Positions 1 to 8,152 of a stretch of DNA of 40,572 nucleotides are shown here, piece by piece (the stretch's first letter is position 1; every line of letters starts with the position of its first letter). Under the pieces are notes generated by a model. The model did no database searches. It was not told the DNA's origin and worked only from the letters and a program-made list of their open reading frames with translations. The position numbers and the translations under genes were made by a program. The stretch comes from Prevotella sp. (GTDB lineage: Bacteria; Bacteroidota; Bacteroidia; Bacteroidales; Bacteroidaceae), in assembly GCA_022511075.1 (NCBI GenBank), contig JAFLSE010000023.1, forward strand, positions 1-40,572, written 5' to 3'.

Positions 1-2588
1 ATAGTTAGCCAGTTATTTGGGATTATATATGCAAAAATACCATTTGGCTTTAGCAAATTTGCTCCTTTCTCTACAAATAAATGATATAAGTTTACTTGAT
101 ATTTTGCTAACTTATAATGTTGTTTGTAAAACTTCTTCAGCCTTTGCGTTATTCCTTTTTCCTTGCTGTTTCGGGCAAATACATACGGAGGATTCCCAAT
201 CACAATATCAAAGCCTCCTTTTACTCCAAACATCCATTCTGCATCGAAAAATGGAGAGGAGGTGTTTTGCTCGAACATATCCCAGTCTGCAAGTTGTTGG
301 GCTGCACCAGGATTGACGAAGCCTGTATTTTCGATGGCTTTTGCCAATGCCTTGCGTGTTTCCTTGATTTTTGCTTTCAGTCGCTGCTTGTCAATGTTGC
401 GTTTGGCAAGGAATATCTGATGATTAAGTTCCTTCAGTTGTTCTTTCTTGGCGATGATGGCATCTGTGGATTCAAAGAGGGAAGCATCATAATCGACAGG
501 TATCAAGGTGTTGGCTGCAACGAACTTTGATTCAAGGTTGGGAAGCGGACGAATACCAAAGTTATGGACTGCATCATTGGTAGGTTTCTGGTCTACTACC
601 AAAGAAATGAAGAAACGGAGTTTGGAAATCTGCACTGCAATAGGTTGGATATCCACTCCAAAGATGCAATGCTCTATCAAGTAGAGCTTTCGGGCATAGT
701 CAGGGTCGTTGATGCTTTTGTCAAATGCTTCATCAATGTCTTTCAAACGAGCCTTTCGTTCTTCTTTCTCATCTGATGAGTATGCCTTGCGAGACTGCTC
801 AACGGCAATATCTCTCATAAACTCTTTCCACATCTCATTTGTGGGGTCGAGCTGCCGCAGGATATGTACCATTTGCTGGAGTATGCCCATAGGGAATGCG
901 CCAGAGCCACAGGCAGGGTCGAGGACACGACAGTGGTAGAGTGCCTGCATCACTTGCCTGCGCTGTTCCTCGTTGAGGGTGGTTTCTTCCGTAGCATAGC
1001 TGAGAAGACTGCGGTATTCCGCTTCCAATTCCTCGCCACAAGTCCGTTTCAGGTGGGCAACAAGGCTCTCGTCCACCATATACTGCACTATCTCACGGGG
1101 AGTATAGAACGAGCCTGTCTGCTTGCGGGCAGATGTCTTGGTTTCGGGATTATATGATGCCAACAGGTTTTCGAAAGCCTTGCCCAATAGTTCTGGGTCG
1201 AGCGATACCTCTTGGTCGAGCGGCGTGTTCTCCTCGATAGTGAAATTATACCTTTTTAATATGTCTATGATACCTTGTGCCGACACTTTCTTCTTCTTTG
1301 TGTCGCCATACCATTCAGACAGGTCTATGCTGCGTCCTACCTCATCGCCAAAGAAAAGCCAGTCGGGCAGATAGAGTTGTTCGAGAGACTCCATGCGCTC
1401 TGAAAAGCCATCATAATAGAGATTATTGGATTTGTCGTCGAGGCAATCAAAGAGTCCGCCGTTCAGGAAAGGTACGTGGCTGTTTGCCATTTCCATAAAT
1501 TCTTCCGCACCTCCATGCATAAATTCGCTTTCATAGCGCATCAGGTTGTTGACGGCATAGTCTTGATTCATTCCATGATAGCTGCCTTTCGCACGGAAAC
1601 GGCGATTGTCGGCTATGTTCTTGCCTTCCGGCACTATTGGACGATTGAGCATGGCAAAGAAAAGATTCTGGAGAATGAGCCTGTAATAGCGACTCTTTTC
1701 GGGATTGTACATCAGGTTTTCCCTGTCGTGGGGATTAAATTCCTCTATGAAATGTTCCTTGATATATCGTTCATCGAAAAATTCCTCTGGGATAAGATGC
1801 TTCTGCTTTAGAAACCAAACGAAGATAAGACGGGTAATAAGTCGTATGCAGCTCTCATGGTTAAACTTCTCATCATCGTCTTTGGTTGCCAAGTCATTGG
1901 GGAAACGAACCACCTGTACAGCCCAAGCATACCAGTCGGACAATTCGCCATAGAACTTTTTGGTAAGCAGTTCATTAGAGAACACCTGCATCCAGTGCTT
2001 GTATAGTTCTTCAAAGGTTGAACAGGCTTTGCTGCCGATTGAGTTCAGAATGTCAAGATGTCCCCTGTGTGGGTCAAGACAGTTGATGTCGCGCAATATG
2101 CTCACCTTGCCTAATTTCTCGCCATCACGCCATTGCTGTGTGTATTCGCTGCGCTCGCATGTTGCTAACGCCAATCTCTTGCCTTGCTTTATGAAGAGTA
2201 TGACGGGCTGGGCAGAGGCGATGCGGTTGAAGCCACGAGTAAGAATTGCCATCTCTGAACGGGTCAACGTATGCCCTGTACTGATATCGACGGCGAATAT
2301 CATCATACTGGCATAACGCCCTTCGTATGCCTGACGGATAAACACCTCTTTGTCCTGTTGCATGGCATGTCCGGAAAAGGAGGCTTCGTCCACCGTCCCG
2401 ATGAAATATGTGTGTGCCACCTTACCGCAGATTTCATTCAATGCCTTTGTCAATGGAGCAGGATAAAGGCTGTCGAAAGAAACTGGGGTGCGTGTTACTT
2501 GGTTGAATGCTATGTGCAGGTGACCGAGCATTGCTGCACAGGCGTCGAACAGCGGCTCGTCAATAAACTGTTTTAGTATTGTTTTCAT
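1..2588 (-). CDS. Class I N6-adenine DNA methyltransferase (Eco57I/type IIG-like), 3' end cut by window edge
   Basis: Probable adenine-specific DNA methyltransferase of a restriction or defence system. The frame is open from an ATG at 2588 to base 1, at least 862 residues, with no stop, so the C-terminus lies outside the window. SAM-binding motif I (DPACGSGAF) starts near residue 557 and the catalytic NPPY motif is at residues 799-802. An FYTPREIV segment at residue 494, typical of type I/IIG methylases, precedes them. The first 490 or so residues carry no motif I recognise. The start lies only 13 bp after the helicase stop, so the two are almost certainly co-transcribed. Lengths over 860 residues fit type IIG or PglX-like enzymes better than a plain HsdM. 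A specificity or nuclease domain may follow beyond the edge. The methylase assignment is firm; its system is inferred. Confidence 0.88.
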   Translation of the reverse strand, partial: MKTILKQFIDEPLFDACAAMLGHLHIAFNQVTRTPVSFDSLYPAPLTKALNEICGKVAHTYFIGTVDEASFSGHAMQQDKEVFIRQAYEGRYASMMIFAVDISTGHTLTRSEMAILTRGFNRIASAQPVILFIKQGKRLALATCERSEYTQQWRDGEKLGKVSILRDINCLDPHRGHLDILNSIGSKACSTFEELYKHWMQVFSNELLTKKFYGELSDWYAWAVQVVRFPNDLATKDDDEKFNHESCIRLITRLIFVWFLKQKHLIPEEFFDERYIKEHFIEEFNPHDRENLMYNPEKSRYYRLILQNLFFAMLNRPIVPEGKNIADNRRFRAKGSYHGMNQDYAVNNLMRYESEFMHGGAEEFMEMANSHVPFLNGGLFDCLDDKSNNLYYDGFSERMESLEQLYLPDWLFFGDEVGRSIDLSEWYGDTKKKKVSAQGIIDILKRYNFTIEENTPLDQEVSLDPELLGKAFENLLASYNPETKTSARKQTGSFYTPREIVQYMVDESLVAHLKRTCGEELEAEYRSLLSYATEETTLNEEQRRQVMQALYHCRVLDPACGSGAFPMGILQQMVHILRQLDPTNEMWKEFMRDIAVEQSRKAYSSDEKEERKARLKDIDEAFDKSINDPDYARKLYLIEHCIFGVDIQPIAVQISKLRFFISLVVDQKPTNDAVHNFGIRPLPNLESKFVAANTLIPVDYDASLFESTDAIIAKKEQLKELNHQIFLAKRNIDKQRLKAKIKETRKALAKAIENTGFVNPGAAQQLADWDMFEQNTSSPFFDAEWMFGVKGGFDIVIGNPPYVFARNSKEKGITQRLKKFYKQHYKLAKYQVNLYHLFVEKGANLLKPNGIFAYIIPNNWLT

Positions 2589-2601
2589 TATCGTTAGTTT
2601 T

Positions 2602-5600
2602 TTATTTGCTGATATATGTCCATGCTATCAAATCGAAATTCTCTTTCCTGAACTTGTCTTCTAATCGTTGTCCGTCGCTTTTGGCGGCAGGTTTTAAGCC
2701 TCTACGCGACTGTGCTATCTGCAAGATGGCATTGGTAGCCTGACGGGGAATCTGACTGTCAAGCCATTGCCTGACAATGGCCTGCAGTCTTGACATTCGT
2801 TCGTTTTGGCGCGTCTCTATCCAGTCGGGCAGGTAACGGTCTTTGAGTTTGTTCTTGCGGAGGAAGTCAAGAATCTCCGCACGGTTTAATTCCTTGAACT
2901 GAGACACCTGCGACTTGTCGGCAGGTTGGCACATAAGATAGATTTCACGGTACTTGTCCTTGTTGCTTTCACGCCGTGGATAGCCAATGACGGCAACAAG
3001 GCTTTCCGGTATCTTCTCAAATGGCGTGCCGTCGTTTCTGAAACCCGTAAATACACCATTGGGAATATGCTCCAACCTTTCTTTGTAGCGTTCTATATAG
3101 TCGAGCAAGTCCTGTCGGTAGACTTCGAGCGAAAAATCTTTTAGTGAGAGGGTCTGCGGCGACTCAATGTCGCTGATACTGTTATTTTGGAGTTCTTCTA
3201 ACAAACGGTCCGCATTCTTGTCTATAAGCGGATTGTCCTGTTCCATCTGCCTGTATTCTTCATTCAACTGTGGAGTTTCAGAGCCAACCAAGTTCATTGT
3301 CACCATACGATTCATAATACGGGACTCCAGTTTCAGGTATTCCTCAAACGATTCGGCAGGCCAGAAGTTGACACACTGGACAAGTTTGTTTGGTGAGCCG
3401 ATGCGGTCGATACGTCCGAAACGTTGTATAAGTCGTACAGGATTCCAATGTATGTCGTAGTTCACCTGCATATCTGCATCTTGCAGGTTTTGTCCTTCCG
3501 AAAGGCAGTCGGTAGCTATCAGTATGTCAACAGGGTCGTCAAGCAGACGGCATACGGCTGGTTCTTTCTCTCTGACTAATTGCTCCCACAGGGAATAAGG
3601 CACGTGCCATTGGCGTTTACCTGCATCGAAATATTGTTCCGTGTCCAATTTGGATTCTTCGTAGAGGGTGCTCCAGTCCTTTTCTTTGTATAGTTTGCTG
3701 TAGGGTGCAAAACTCTGCAACACTTCCTGAAAGTCCTTGGTGTGGTGCTGTCCTGAAGTATAGACGGCAGTGCCCGACACCGAGGCTATGCGGCTGAAGC
3801 CTCGCTTGCGCAGTTCGTCATAAAGAAACTTGGCTGTATCGCTGTAGGCGGTGAAGATGACTATTTTCTTGTTTTCTGCCTGCCGCTTTTTTTTGATTAG
3901 TTTTTCGAGTTCATCAAGTTTGGTGTCCTGCTCAAGGCCGTTCCTATAGGCTTGCTCAAACACCTGCATGCTCTTGTATATATCGTTAAGACACTTGACG
4001 TTGTGCTGAAGCCCGCGCTTGAATCCGCCCAAGTTCTTCATATCACCAAGTCGGATTGTACCCTTACGCAGTGTGAAAAGATTGTCGGTATCAAAGTTCT
4101 CGTCTTCGTCGGGCATATCCACGTCAATAACCACGTTCTTACTGTGCTGCTCAAAGTCAAGCACTTTCTGCAATGTCTGCTCATGCACGTCGAGTACCTT
4201 TTTTATCGTCAGCATGCAGGAATGCCACGAACTTTCCAGGCGTTTCATAAACAATATGCTCATCATCTTGACAAGGAAACGTTCTCGGTTTACGTTATCG
4301 TTCCAATCGTTCTTGGCTCCCTTGCGAGTCTGCATGGGTTTATCCGGCAGATAGAGGCTGGGCTGATAGGCGGTAAGCGTCAGTTCCTCGAAAGCCGCAT
4401 AGATGTCGTCCGTAGAACGGTATTTGCCAAAGTGGTCTACACCTTTATATATATTACGGGGTTTTGCCTTTTCCGGGAATCCCATGTCCTTGCCCAAAGT
4501 CTTTTCTATCAACTTGCGTATCCTTGCAACAATCAGCTTGTCAGTAAGGTTGAAGAACTTGGGCGAAAGTTGTGCTATGAAGCTGCCTATGGTGCGGTGT
4601 TGGTCCTTGCACCATTCGGTATATTTGCGTTGTGAGTCGGCAAACAGGTTGCGTAGCGACTCCACGCCGAAGTCATCTTTGTCGAAGGCATAGTCCTCGC
4701 CGCGACCTATCAGGTTGAACTGCCCTTTTATATCCTTCAGACCTGTATTTATTGGTGTAGCGGACAGCATAAGGATTTTCAGCTGATGTCCATTATGACC
4801 TGACTGGGCTTTTATGAGGCTGTCCATCAAGTCCTGATACCTGCCCGATTTCTCGTTGCGCAGGTTATGGCTCTCGTCAATAACTATCAGCAGTTTCTCT
4901 CGTCTTTGCAGGTAGTCCAGACGGTAGGTGTCGTAGCTGTCCTGCAGCCTGTTGTTCTGCAAGTCCGTATGGAAGCGCACCTGATAGTCGAAACGGTCTT
5001 TGTCGAAGCGCGACCCTGCCCCTTTCAGGTATTGTGTCCAGTTTTGCTGCAACTTCTTGGGGCAGAGCAACACAATGGTATAGCCTTGTATCTGAAAGAA
5101 CTTTATGACGGCAAGGGCAGAGAAAGTCTTGCCCAAACCTACGGCATCGGCAAGAATGGCGCCATTATATTTGCGGAGCATTTTTATCAGTGATATAACG
5201 CCTTTCTGCTGATAGTTGAACAGCGTGCGCCATATCTTGCTGGTCTGCAACAGAGACATATCCTGCTGGTGCTCAATGGAAGTGCGGTCCAAGTCGAGGT
5301 CAGCCCTGAAGAGCTCGTAAATTATCTTGTAGTAGATTTCCTCGGGGGTGTATTTGCGGAAGTAGTCTTCTATCATACGGATGAAATAGTCTTTCACGCT
5401 GATTTGAGTATCAGGGCTGCCGTCAGGGTCTTGAATCTTCTCCTTTGCCGTCTTCCAGATGTCTTCAAACCAGTTGCATACATCCTTGAAGTCGCTGTTG
5501 GCGGTATTGACACTCTCGCCGATAGTAAGTTCTACGTTTGGAGAGGCTTTCAGTCCTAATCCTGCATCTGTCAGGTTGCTGCTGCCTGTAAGGTAATAGC

Positions 5601-6012
5601 CGTTGTTCTGACGGACATTGTTCCTGAACATATAGGCTTTTGTGTGGCAGAAGGCATTGGCAATAGCTCGCACTTGCACGGAGTTGCGCTCCAAGAATGC
5701 TTTTGCCTCTTGTGCATACTGGTCAAGTTGGATAGTGCTGTCAATGGAGAAGTCGCCATTAAGCAAGTCCCTGATGTCCTCTGTCTGCTTCTCCTCACGC
5801 ACCATCTCGGAGGAAACGATACGAAACTCGTTCTCCTGCGGCAGCTCACGATATAGTTTGCTAAGGGCACGAATGGTGAAATAGCCCGTCACGATGTCGA
5901 GCTTGCCCGTCTGGCAGGACTGTCTGCCTGAATAGAGACTGATGAAATCCCACTCGGTCTTTATGCCAAGACCTTCATGGGGATAACGGTCTGTTTTGTT
6001 GTCTATTAGCAT
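2602..6012 (-). CDS. PLD-like nuclease fused to SNF2/SF2 helicase, defence-type
   Basis: A 1136-residue fusion. The N-terminus (about 30-180) is a phospholipase-D-like nuclease domain with an HxK pair at H123/K125 followed by GSSN at 143-146. An SF2 helicase core follows: Walker A-like AVGLGKT at 290-296, DESH at 379-382 and SATP at 417-420. The C-terminal RecA lobe holds the motif VI-type QRFGRIDRIG near residue 865. The last 200 residues are unassigned. PLD-helicase fusions are known in restriction (SauUSI-type; the PLD/ATPase pairs of NgoAVII and CglI), where ATP-driven translocation is coupled to cleavage. It is first in an operon with the methyltransferase, which presumably marks self DNA. 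I see no SRA or B3 recognition domain. The domain calls are solid; the restriction role is inferred. Confidence 0.88.
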   Translation of the reverse strand: MLIDNKTDRYPHEGLGIKTEWDFISLYSGRQSCQTGKLDIVTGYFTIRALSKLYRELPQENEFRIVSSEMVREEKQTEDIRDLLNGDFSIDSTIQLDQYAQEAKAFLERNSVQVRAIANAFCHTKAYMFRNNVRQNNGYYLTGSSNLTDAGLGLKASPNVELTIGESVNTANSDFKDVCNWFEDIWKTAKEKIQDPDGSPDTQISVKDYFIRMIEDYFRKYTPEEIYYKIIYELFRADLDLDRTSIEHQQDMSLLQTSKIWRTLFNYQQKGVISLIKMLRKYNGAILADAVGLGKTFSALAVIKFFQIQGYTIVLLCPKKLQQNWTQYLKGAGSRFDKDRFDYQVRFHTDLQNNRLQDSYDTYRLDYLQRREKLLIVIDESHNLRNEKSGRYQDLMDSLIKAQSGHNGHQLKILMLSATPINTGLKDIKGQFNLIGRGEDYAFDKDDFGVESLRNLFADSQRKYTEWCKDQHRTIGSFIAQLSPKFFNLTDKLIVARIRKLIEKTLGKDMGFPEKAKPRNIYKGVDHFGKYRSTDDIYAAFEELTLTAYQPSLYLPDKPMQTRKGAKNDWNDNVNRERFLVKMMSILFMKRLESSWHSCMLTIKKVLDVHEQTLQKVLDFEQHSKNVVIDVDMPDEDENFDTDNLFTLRKGTIRLGDMKNLGGFKRGLQHNVKCLNDIYKSMQVFEQAYRNGLEQDTKLDELEKLIKKKRQAENKKIVIFTAYSDTAKFLYDELRKRGFSRIASVSGTAVYTSGQHHTKDFQEVLQSFAPYSKLYKEKDWSTLYEESKLDTEQYFDAGKRQWHVPYSLWEQLVREKEPAVCRLLDDPVDILIATDCLSEGQNLQDADMQVNYDIHWNPVRLIQRFGRIDRIGSPNKLVQCVNFWPAESFEEYLKLESRIMNRMVTMNLVGSETPQLNEEYRQMEQDNPLIDKNADRLLEELQNNSISDIESPQTLSLKDFSLEVYRQDLLDYIERYKERLEHIPNGVFTGFRNDGTPFEKIPESLVAVIGYPRRESNKDKYREIYLMCQPADKSQVSQFKELNRAEILDFLRKNKLKDRYLPDWIETRQNERMSRLQAIVRQWLDSQIPRQATNAILQIAQSRRGLKPAAKSDGQRLEDKFRKENFDLIAWTYISK

Positions 6013-6152
6013 ATCTGTACGATAGTTTAGGGAGCATACAAACTATATCTTCAGGATTGGTTTACAGGTATATACTAAAAGACCTCAGGACACAAAAGAA
6101 GCGCAGACTTGACGTTCTCTTGTATCGTGAGGTCCTCGGAATATACCTGTAC
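6013..6152 (-). promoter_or_regulatory. Long imperfect inverted repeat in the leader of the helicase/methyltransferase operon
   Basis: An 11-bp perfect arm (6063-6073) pairs with 6141-6151. Further in, 7 bp pair (6081-6087 with 6128-6134), then 9 bp with one mismatch (6092-6100 with 6115-6123). The whole dyad spans about 89 bp. A second small dyad, ATAGTTT/AAACTAT, lies at about 6020-6045, just ahead of the helicase start. If transcription starts at the candidate -7 element at 6155-6162, the RNA would begin at the edge of the big hairpin. A role in controlling expression is inferred. A palindromic relic of a small mobile element is the alternative. Confidence 0.5.
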
Positions 6153-6154
6153 TG

Positions 6155-6204
6155 CAAAGATATAAGTCACGCCCACGCTATCGCATGGGCATCTGCTGAC
6201 TTAT
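6155..6204 (-). promoter_or_regulatory. Candidate -7 element with adjoining operator-like dyad
   Basis: On the minus strand 6155-6162 reads TATCTTTG, a match to the Bacteroidota -7 consensus, pointing at the helicase. A dyad abuts it: ATAAGTCA at 6162-6169 with TGACTTAT at 6197-6204, and GCCCA at 6171-6175 with TGGGC at 6186-6190. No clear -33 TTTG is present at the usual spacing, which would fit a promoter dependent on an activator or blocked by a repressor bound at the dyad. This reading is inferred from position only. Confidence 0.4.
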
Positions 6205-6279
6205 TCATACAGTACATCGTTGAAATTTCCGAGGTTTCACGATTCTCTGAATAAATAGCTGATGCTATAAATTTACCAA

Positions 6280-6376
6280 TAAAATTGCGCTGCCACCCTG
6301 CGCTCAGGGATTCTGTCCTTCATACGAAATGAAGCGCCGTTTGCGGCATATCGACAGCACTTGAGGGCAAAGGTAC
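6280..6376 (-). ncRNA. Candidate structured leader RNA (three-way junction plus hairpin) downstream of a -7 element
   Basis: On the minus strand a TACCTTTG box (6368-6375) is followed within 20 nt by a compact fold. A 5-bp stem (353-357 with 313-317 of the 6000s) encloses two hairpins, GCCG-CAAA-CGGC (6347-6336) and CTTCAT-TTCGT-ATGAAG (6334-6318). A third hairpin, CCCTG-AGCG-CAGGG, follows (6309-6296). GTGCTG (6360-6355) could instead pair with CAGCGC (6292-6287), competing with the junction stem. It could be the start of the helicase operon leader, a separate small RNA, or a riboswitch-like switch. I do not recognise a known class. Confidence 0.35.
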
Positions 6377-6437
6377 GAAAAAAAACACAAAAAGCTTTGA
6401 TTTTTATAACAAATTTATTTAAAAAATATATTTATTT

Positions 6438-6468
6438 TTTGTGCTGTGTTTGTTTTAGTGTATCTTTG
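6438..6468 (+). promoter_or_regulatory. Promoter of the nucleoside kinase gene
   Basis: TTTG at 6438-6441, a 19-bp spacer and TATCTTTG at 6461-6468 match the Bacteroidota primary sigma factor promoter. The predicted transcription start near 6475 leaves a leader of about 30 nt to the ATG at 6504. This supports the short N-terminus of the kinase. Confidence 0.75.
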
Positions 6469-6503
6469 CAGACGGAATAAGACAACTAAAAGCAAACGAA
6501 AAT

Positions 6504-7505
6504 ATGACAAAGATAGAAAACGTGATTAACGAGAACGCAAAATGGAGAAAGATGTTGGGCATCAGTACCATTGCGGACTTGAACAAAGTTATAAGACAGG
6601 GACACGGCACGATGATAATACAAGTGTCGGAGGCACTACAGGAAAAACGGATAGTTACCATAGCTGATAAGATAGCACAGTCGGACGGAGTGAGGACAGT
6701 ATTGCTGGCAGGTCCGTCGTCGTCGGGAAAAACCACGACCAGCAAACGACTGAGCATACAACTCATAGCCAACGGAATCTGGCCAGTGCCCATTTCGCTT
6801 GACGACTATTTTGTAGACCGTGACAAGACACCTTTAGACGAGAATGGGGAATATGACTATGAGTGTCTCGGAGCACTCAACGTGGATTTGCTAAATGAAC
6901 AGATGAATGCTTTGTTCAGGGGCGATGAAGTGGAATTGCCACGATATAATTTCAAGGAAGGAAAGAGTGAAAAGAGCGGCAAACGACTGAGGCTGAAAGG
7001 TAACGAGGTGCTGATATTCGAAGGAATACACGCACTGAATCCAGAACTTACACGCGACGTTCCGCAAGAGCAGACTTTCAGACTATACGCCTCAGCGTTG
7101 GTAAGTAACTATCTTGATGACGGCACACGCATACCAACAAGTGATAACCGACTGCTGCGCCGAATAATACGCGATGTTAAACAGCGTGGAGTGTCGGCTG
7201 CGGATACCATACGACGCTGGCCAAGTGTGAGGGCAGGCGAAGAAAAATGGATATTCCCATATCAGGAGAATGCCGATGCTGTGTTTAATACGGCAATGCT
7301 CTTTGAATTGGCAGTGATAAAGACACAGGCAGAGGCTGCACTGAAAGAGGTGCTCGACGGTAACGATACCGACAACATAAAGGCGGTGGCAAGCAGGCTA
7401 CTTGGCTGGCTTGCCCCGATAGAGTCGATGGAAATGGCGGAAAAGGATATTCCTCCAACGAGTCTGCTGAGAGAGTTTCTCGGTGGTAGTGCTTTCGAAT
7501 ATTAA
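6504..7505 (+). CDS. Uridine kinase / phosphoribulokinase-family nucleoside kinase, short form
   Basis: A P-loop kinase of the uridine kinase family, expected to phosphorylate a nucleoside with ATP or GTP for salvage. The 333 residues include the Walker A motif GPSSSGKTTTSKRL at about 69-82, followed by LDDYFVDRDKTPLDE, the family's substrate-side loop. Bacteroidota homologues are commonly about 550 residues, with TGS and ThrRS second-additional-domain-like regions ahead of the kinase. Here those are missing, and the promoter immediately upstream shows the short form is the real gene product rather than a wrong start call. The DUF4294 gene follows 3 bp after the stop, so they form an operon. 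Nucleoside specificity cannot be told from sequence. Confidence 0.85.
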   Translation: MTKIENVINENAKWRKMLGISTIADLNKVIRQGHGTMIIQVSEALQEKRIVTIADKIAQSDGVRTVLLAGPSSSGKTTTSKRLSIQLIANGIWPVPISLDDYFVDRDKTPLDENGEYDYECLGALNVDLLNEQMNALFRGDEVELPRYNFKEGKSEKSGKRLRLKGNEVLIFEGIHALNPELTRDVPQEQTFRLYASALVSNYLDDGTRIPTSDNRLLRRIIRDVKQRGVSAADTIRRWPSVRAGEEKWIFPYQENADAVFNTAMLFELAVIKTQAEAALKEVLDGNDTDNIKAVASRLLGWLAPIESMEMAEKDIPPTSLLREFLGGSAFEY

Positions 7506-7508
7506 GGA

Positions 7509-8141
7509 ATGAGATACCTGTTAACTTTTCTTACAGTATGTCTGTGGGTGGCGAACACGTCTGCCCAAACGAAAAAGACAAATCCCGAAGACCGTGCCAT
7601 AGACATGGATAGTCCTACGTTTGTACCTACAGTAAAGGTAGGTAAGGTGCTCGACGGCAATGACAGCATACAATATATGGAGATGAACAACGTGTTTGTT
7701 TATCCCGAACTAACGTTCAAGAGCGAGAAGCAGGCTACTGCCTATATGCAACTTGTGCGCAACGTAAAGAAAGTGCTGCCCATTGCAAAGGAAGCAAACC
7801 AACTGCTGATAGAGACATACGAATATCTTGAAACGTTGCCCAACAAGAAAGCAAAGGACGAGCACATGAAACGAGTGGAGCAGGAAATAATAAAGACCTA
7901 CAAGCCACGAATGAAACAGTTGACATACTCGCAGGGAAAGTTGCTTATAAAGCTGATAAACCGCGAATGCAACTCGTCGTCATACGACATAATAAAGGCT
8001 TTCTTGGGACCTGTTCGCTCTGGCTTCTGGCAGGCATTTGCCTATATCTATGGAGCGAGCCTGAAGAAAGAATACGACCAAGAGGGAGTTGACCGCCTCA
8101 CGGAGCGTGTAGTGCTCATGGTGGAGGCAGGACAACTTTAA
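7509..8141 (+). CDS. DUF4294 family secreted protein
   Basis: A 210-residue protein with a clear signal peptide (a hydrophobic stretch ending in NTSAQ near residue 20), so periplasmic or outer-membrane associated. The rest is a charged, largely helical domain that matches the Bacteroidota DUF4294 family as I recall it, including the ELTFKS segment and the GFWQAFAYIYGASLKKEY region near the C-terminus. Function is unknown. It starts 3 bp after the kinase stop and is probably translated from the same mRNA. It ends convergently, 11 bp from the M28 peptidase gene on the other strand. I see no catalytic motif. Confidence 0.75.
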   Translation: MRYLLTFLTVCLWVANTSAQTKKTNPEDRAIDMDSPTFVPTVKVGKVLDGNDSIQYMEMNNVFVYPELTFKSEKQATAYMQLVRNVKKVLPIAKEANQLLIETYEYLETLPNKKAKDEHMKRVEQEIIKTYKPRMKQLTYSQGKLLIKLINRECNSSSYDIIKAFLGPVRSGFWQAFAYIYGASLKKEYDQEGVDRLTERVVLMVEAGQL

Positions 8142-8152
8142 AACAAACCTCT

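Noticed and set aside
3952..4635. 227-residue ORF antisense to the helicase
   Set aside because: It is a shadow of the helicase frame; composition is biased and no motif is seen.
1..6012. Canonical BREX or DISARM locus
   Set aside because: Only two genes are visible and no pglZ, brxC, drmA or drmB is present; the left edge is cut, so it stays open.
6057..6254. 65-residue plus-strand ORF in the gap before the nucleoside kinase
   Set aside because: It runs through the inverted repeat and dyad, has no start signals or family likeness, and is best explained by the palindromic DNA.
6280..6376. Known riboswitch or hammerhead/twister ribozyme
   Set aside because: I could not match conserved core nucleotides of any class by eye; left as an unassigned fold.
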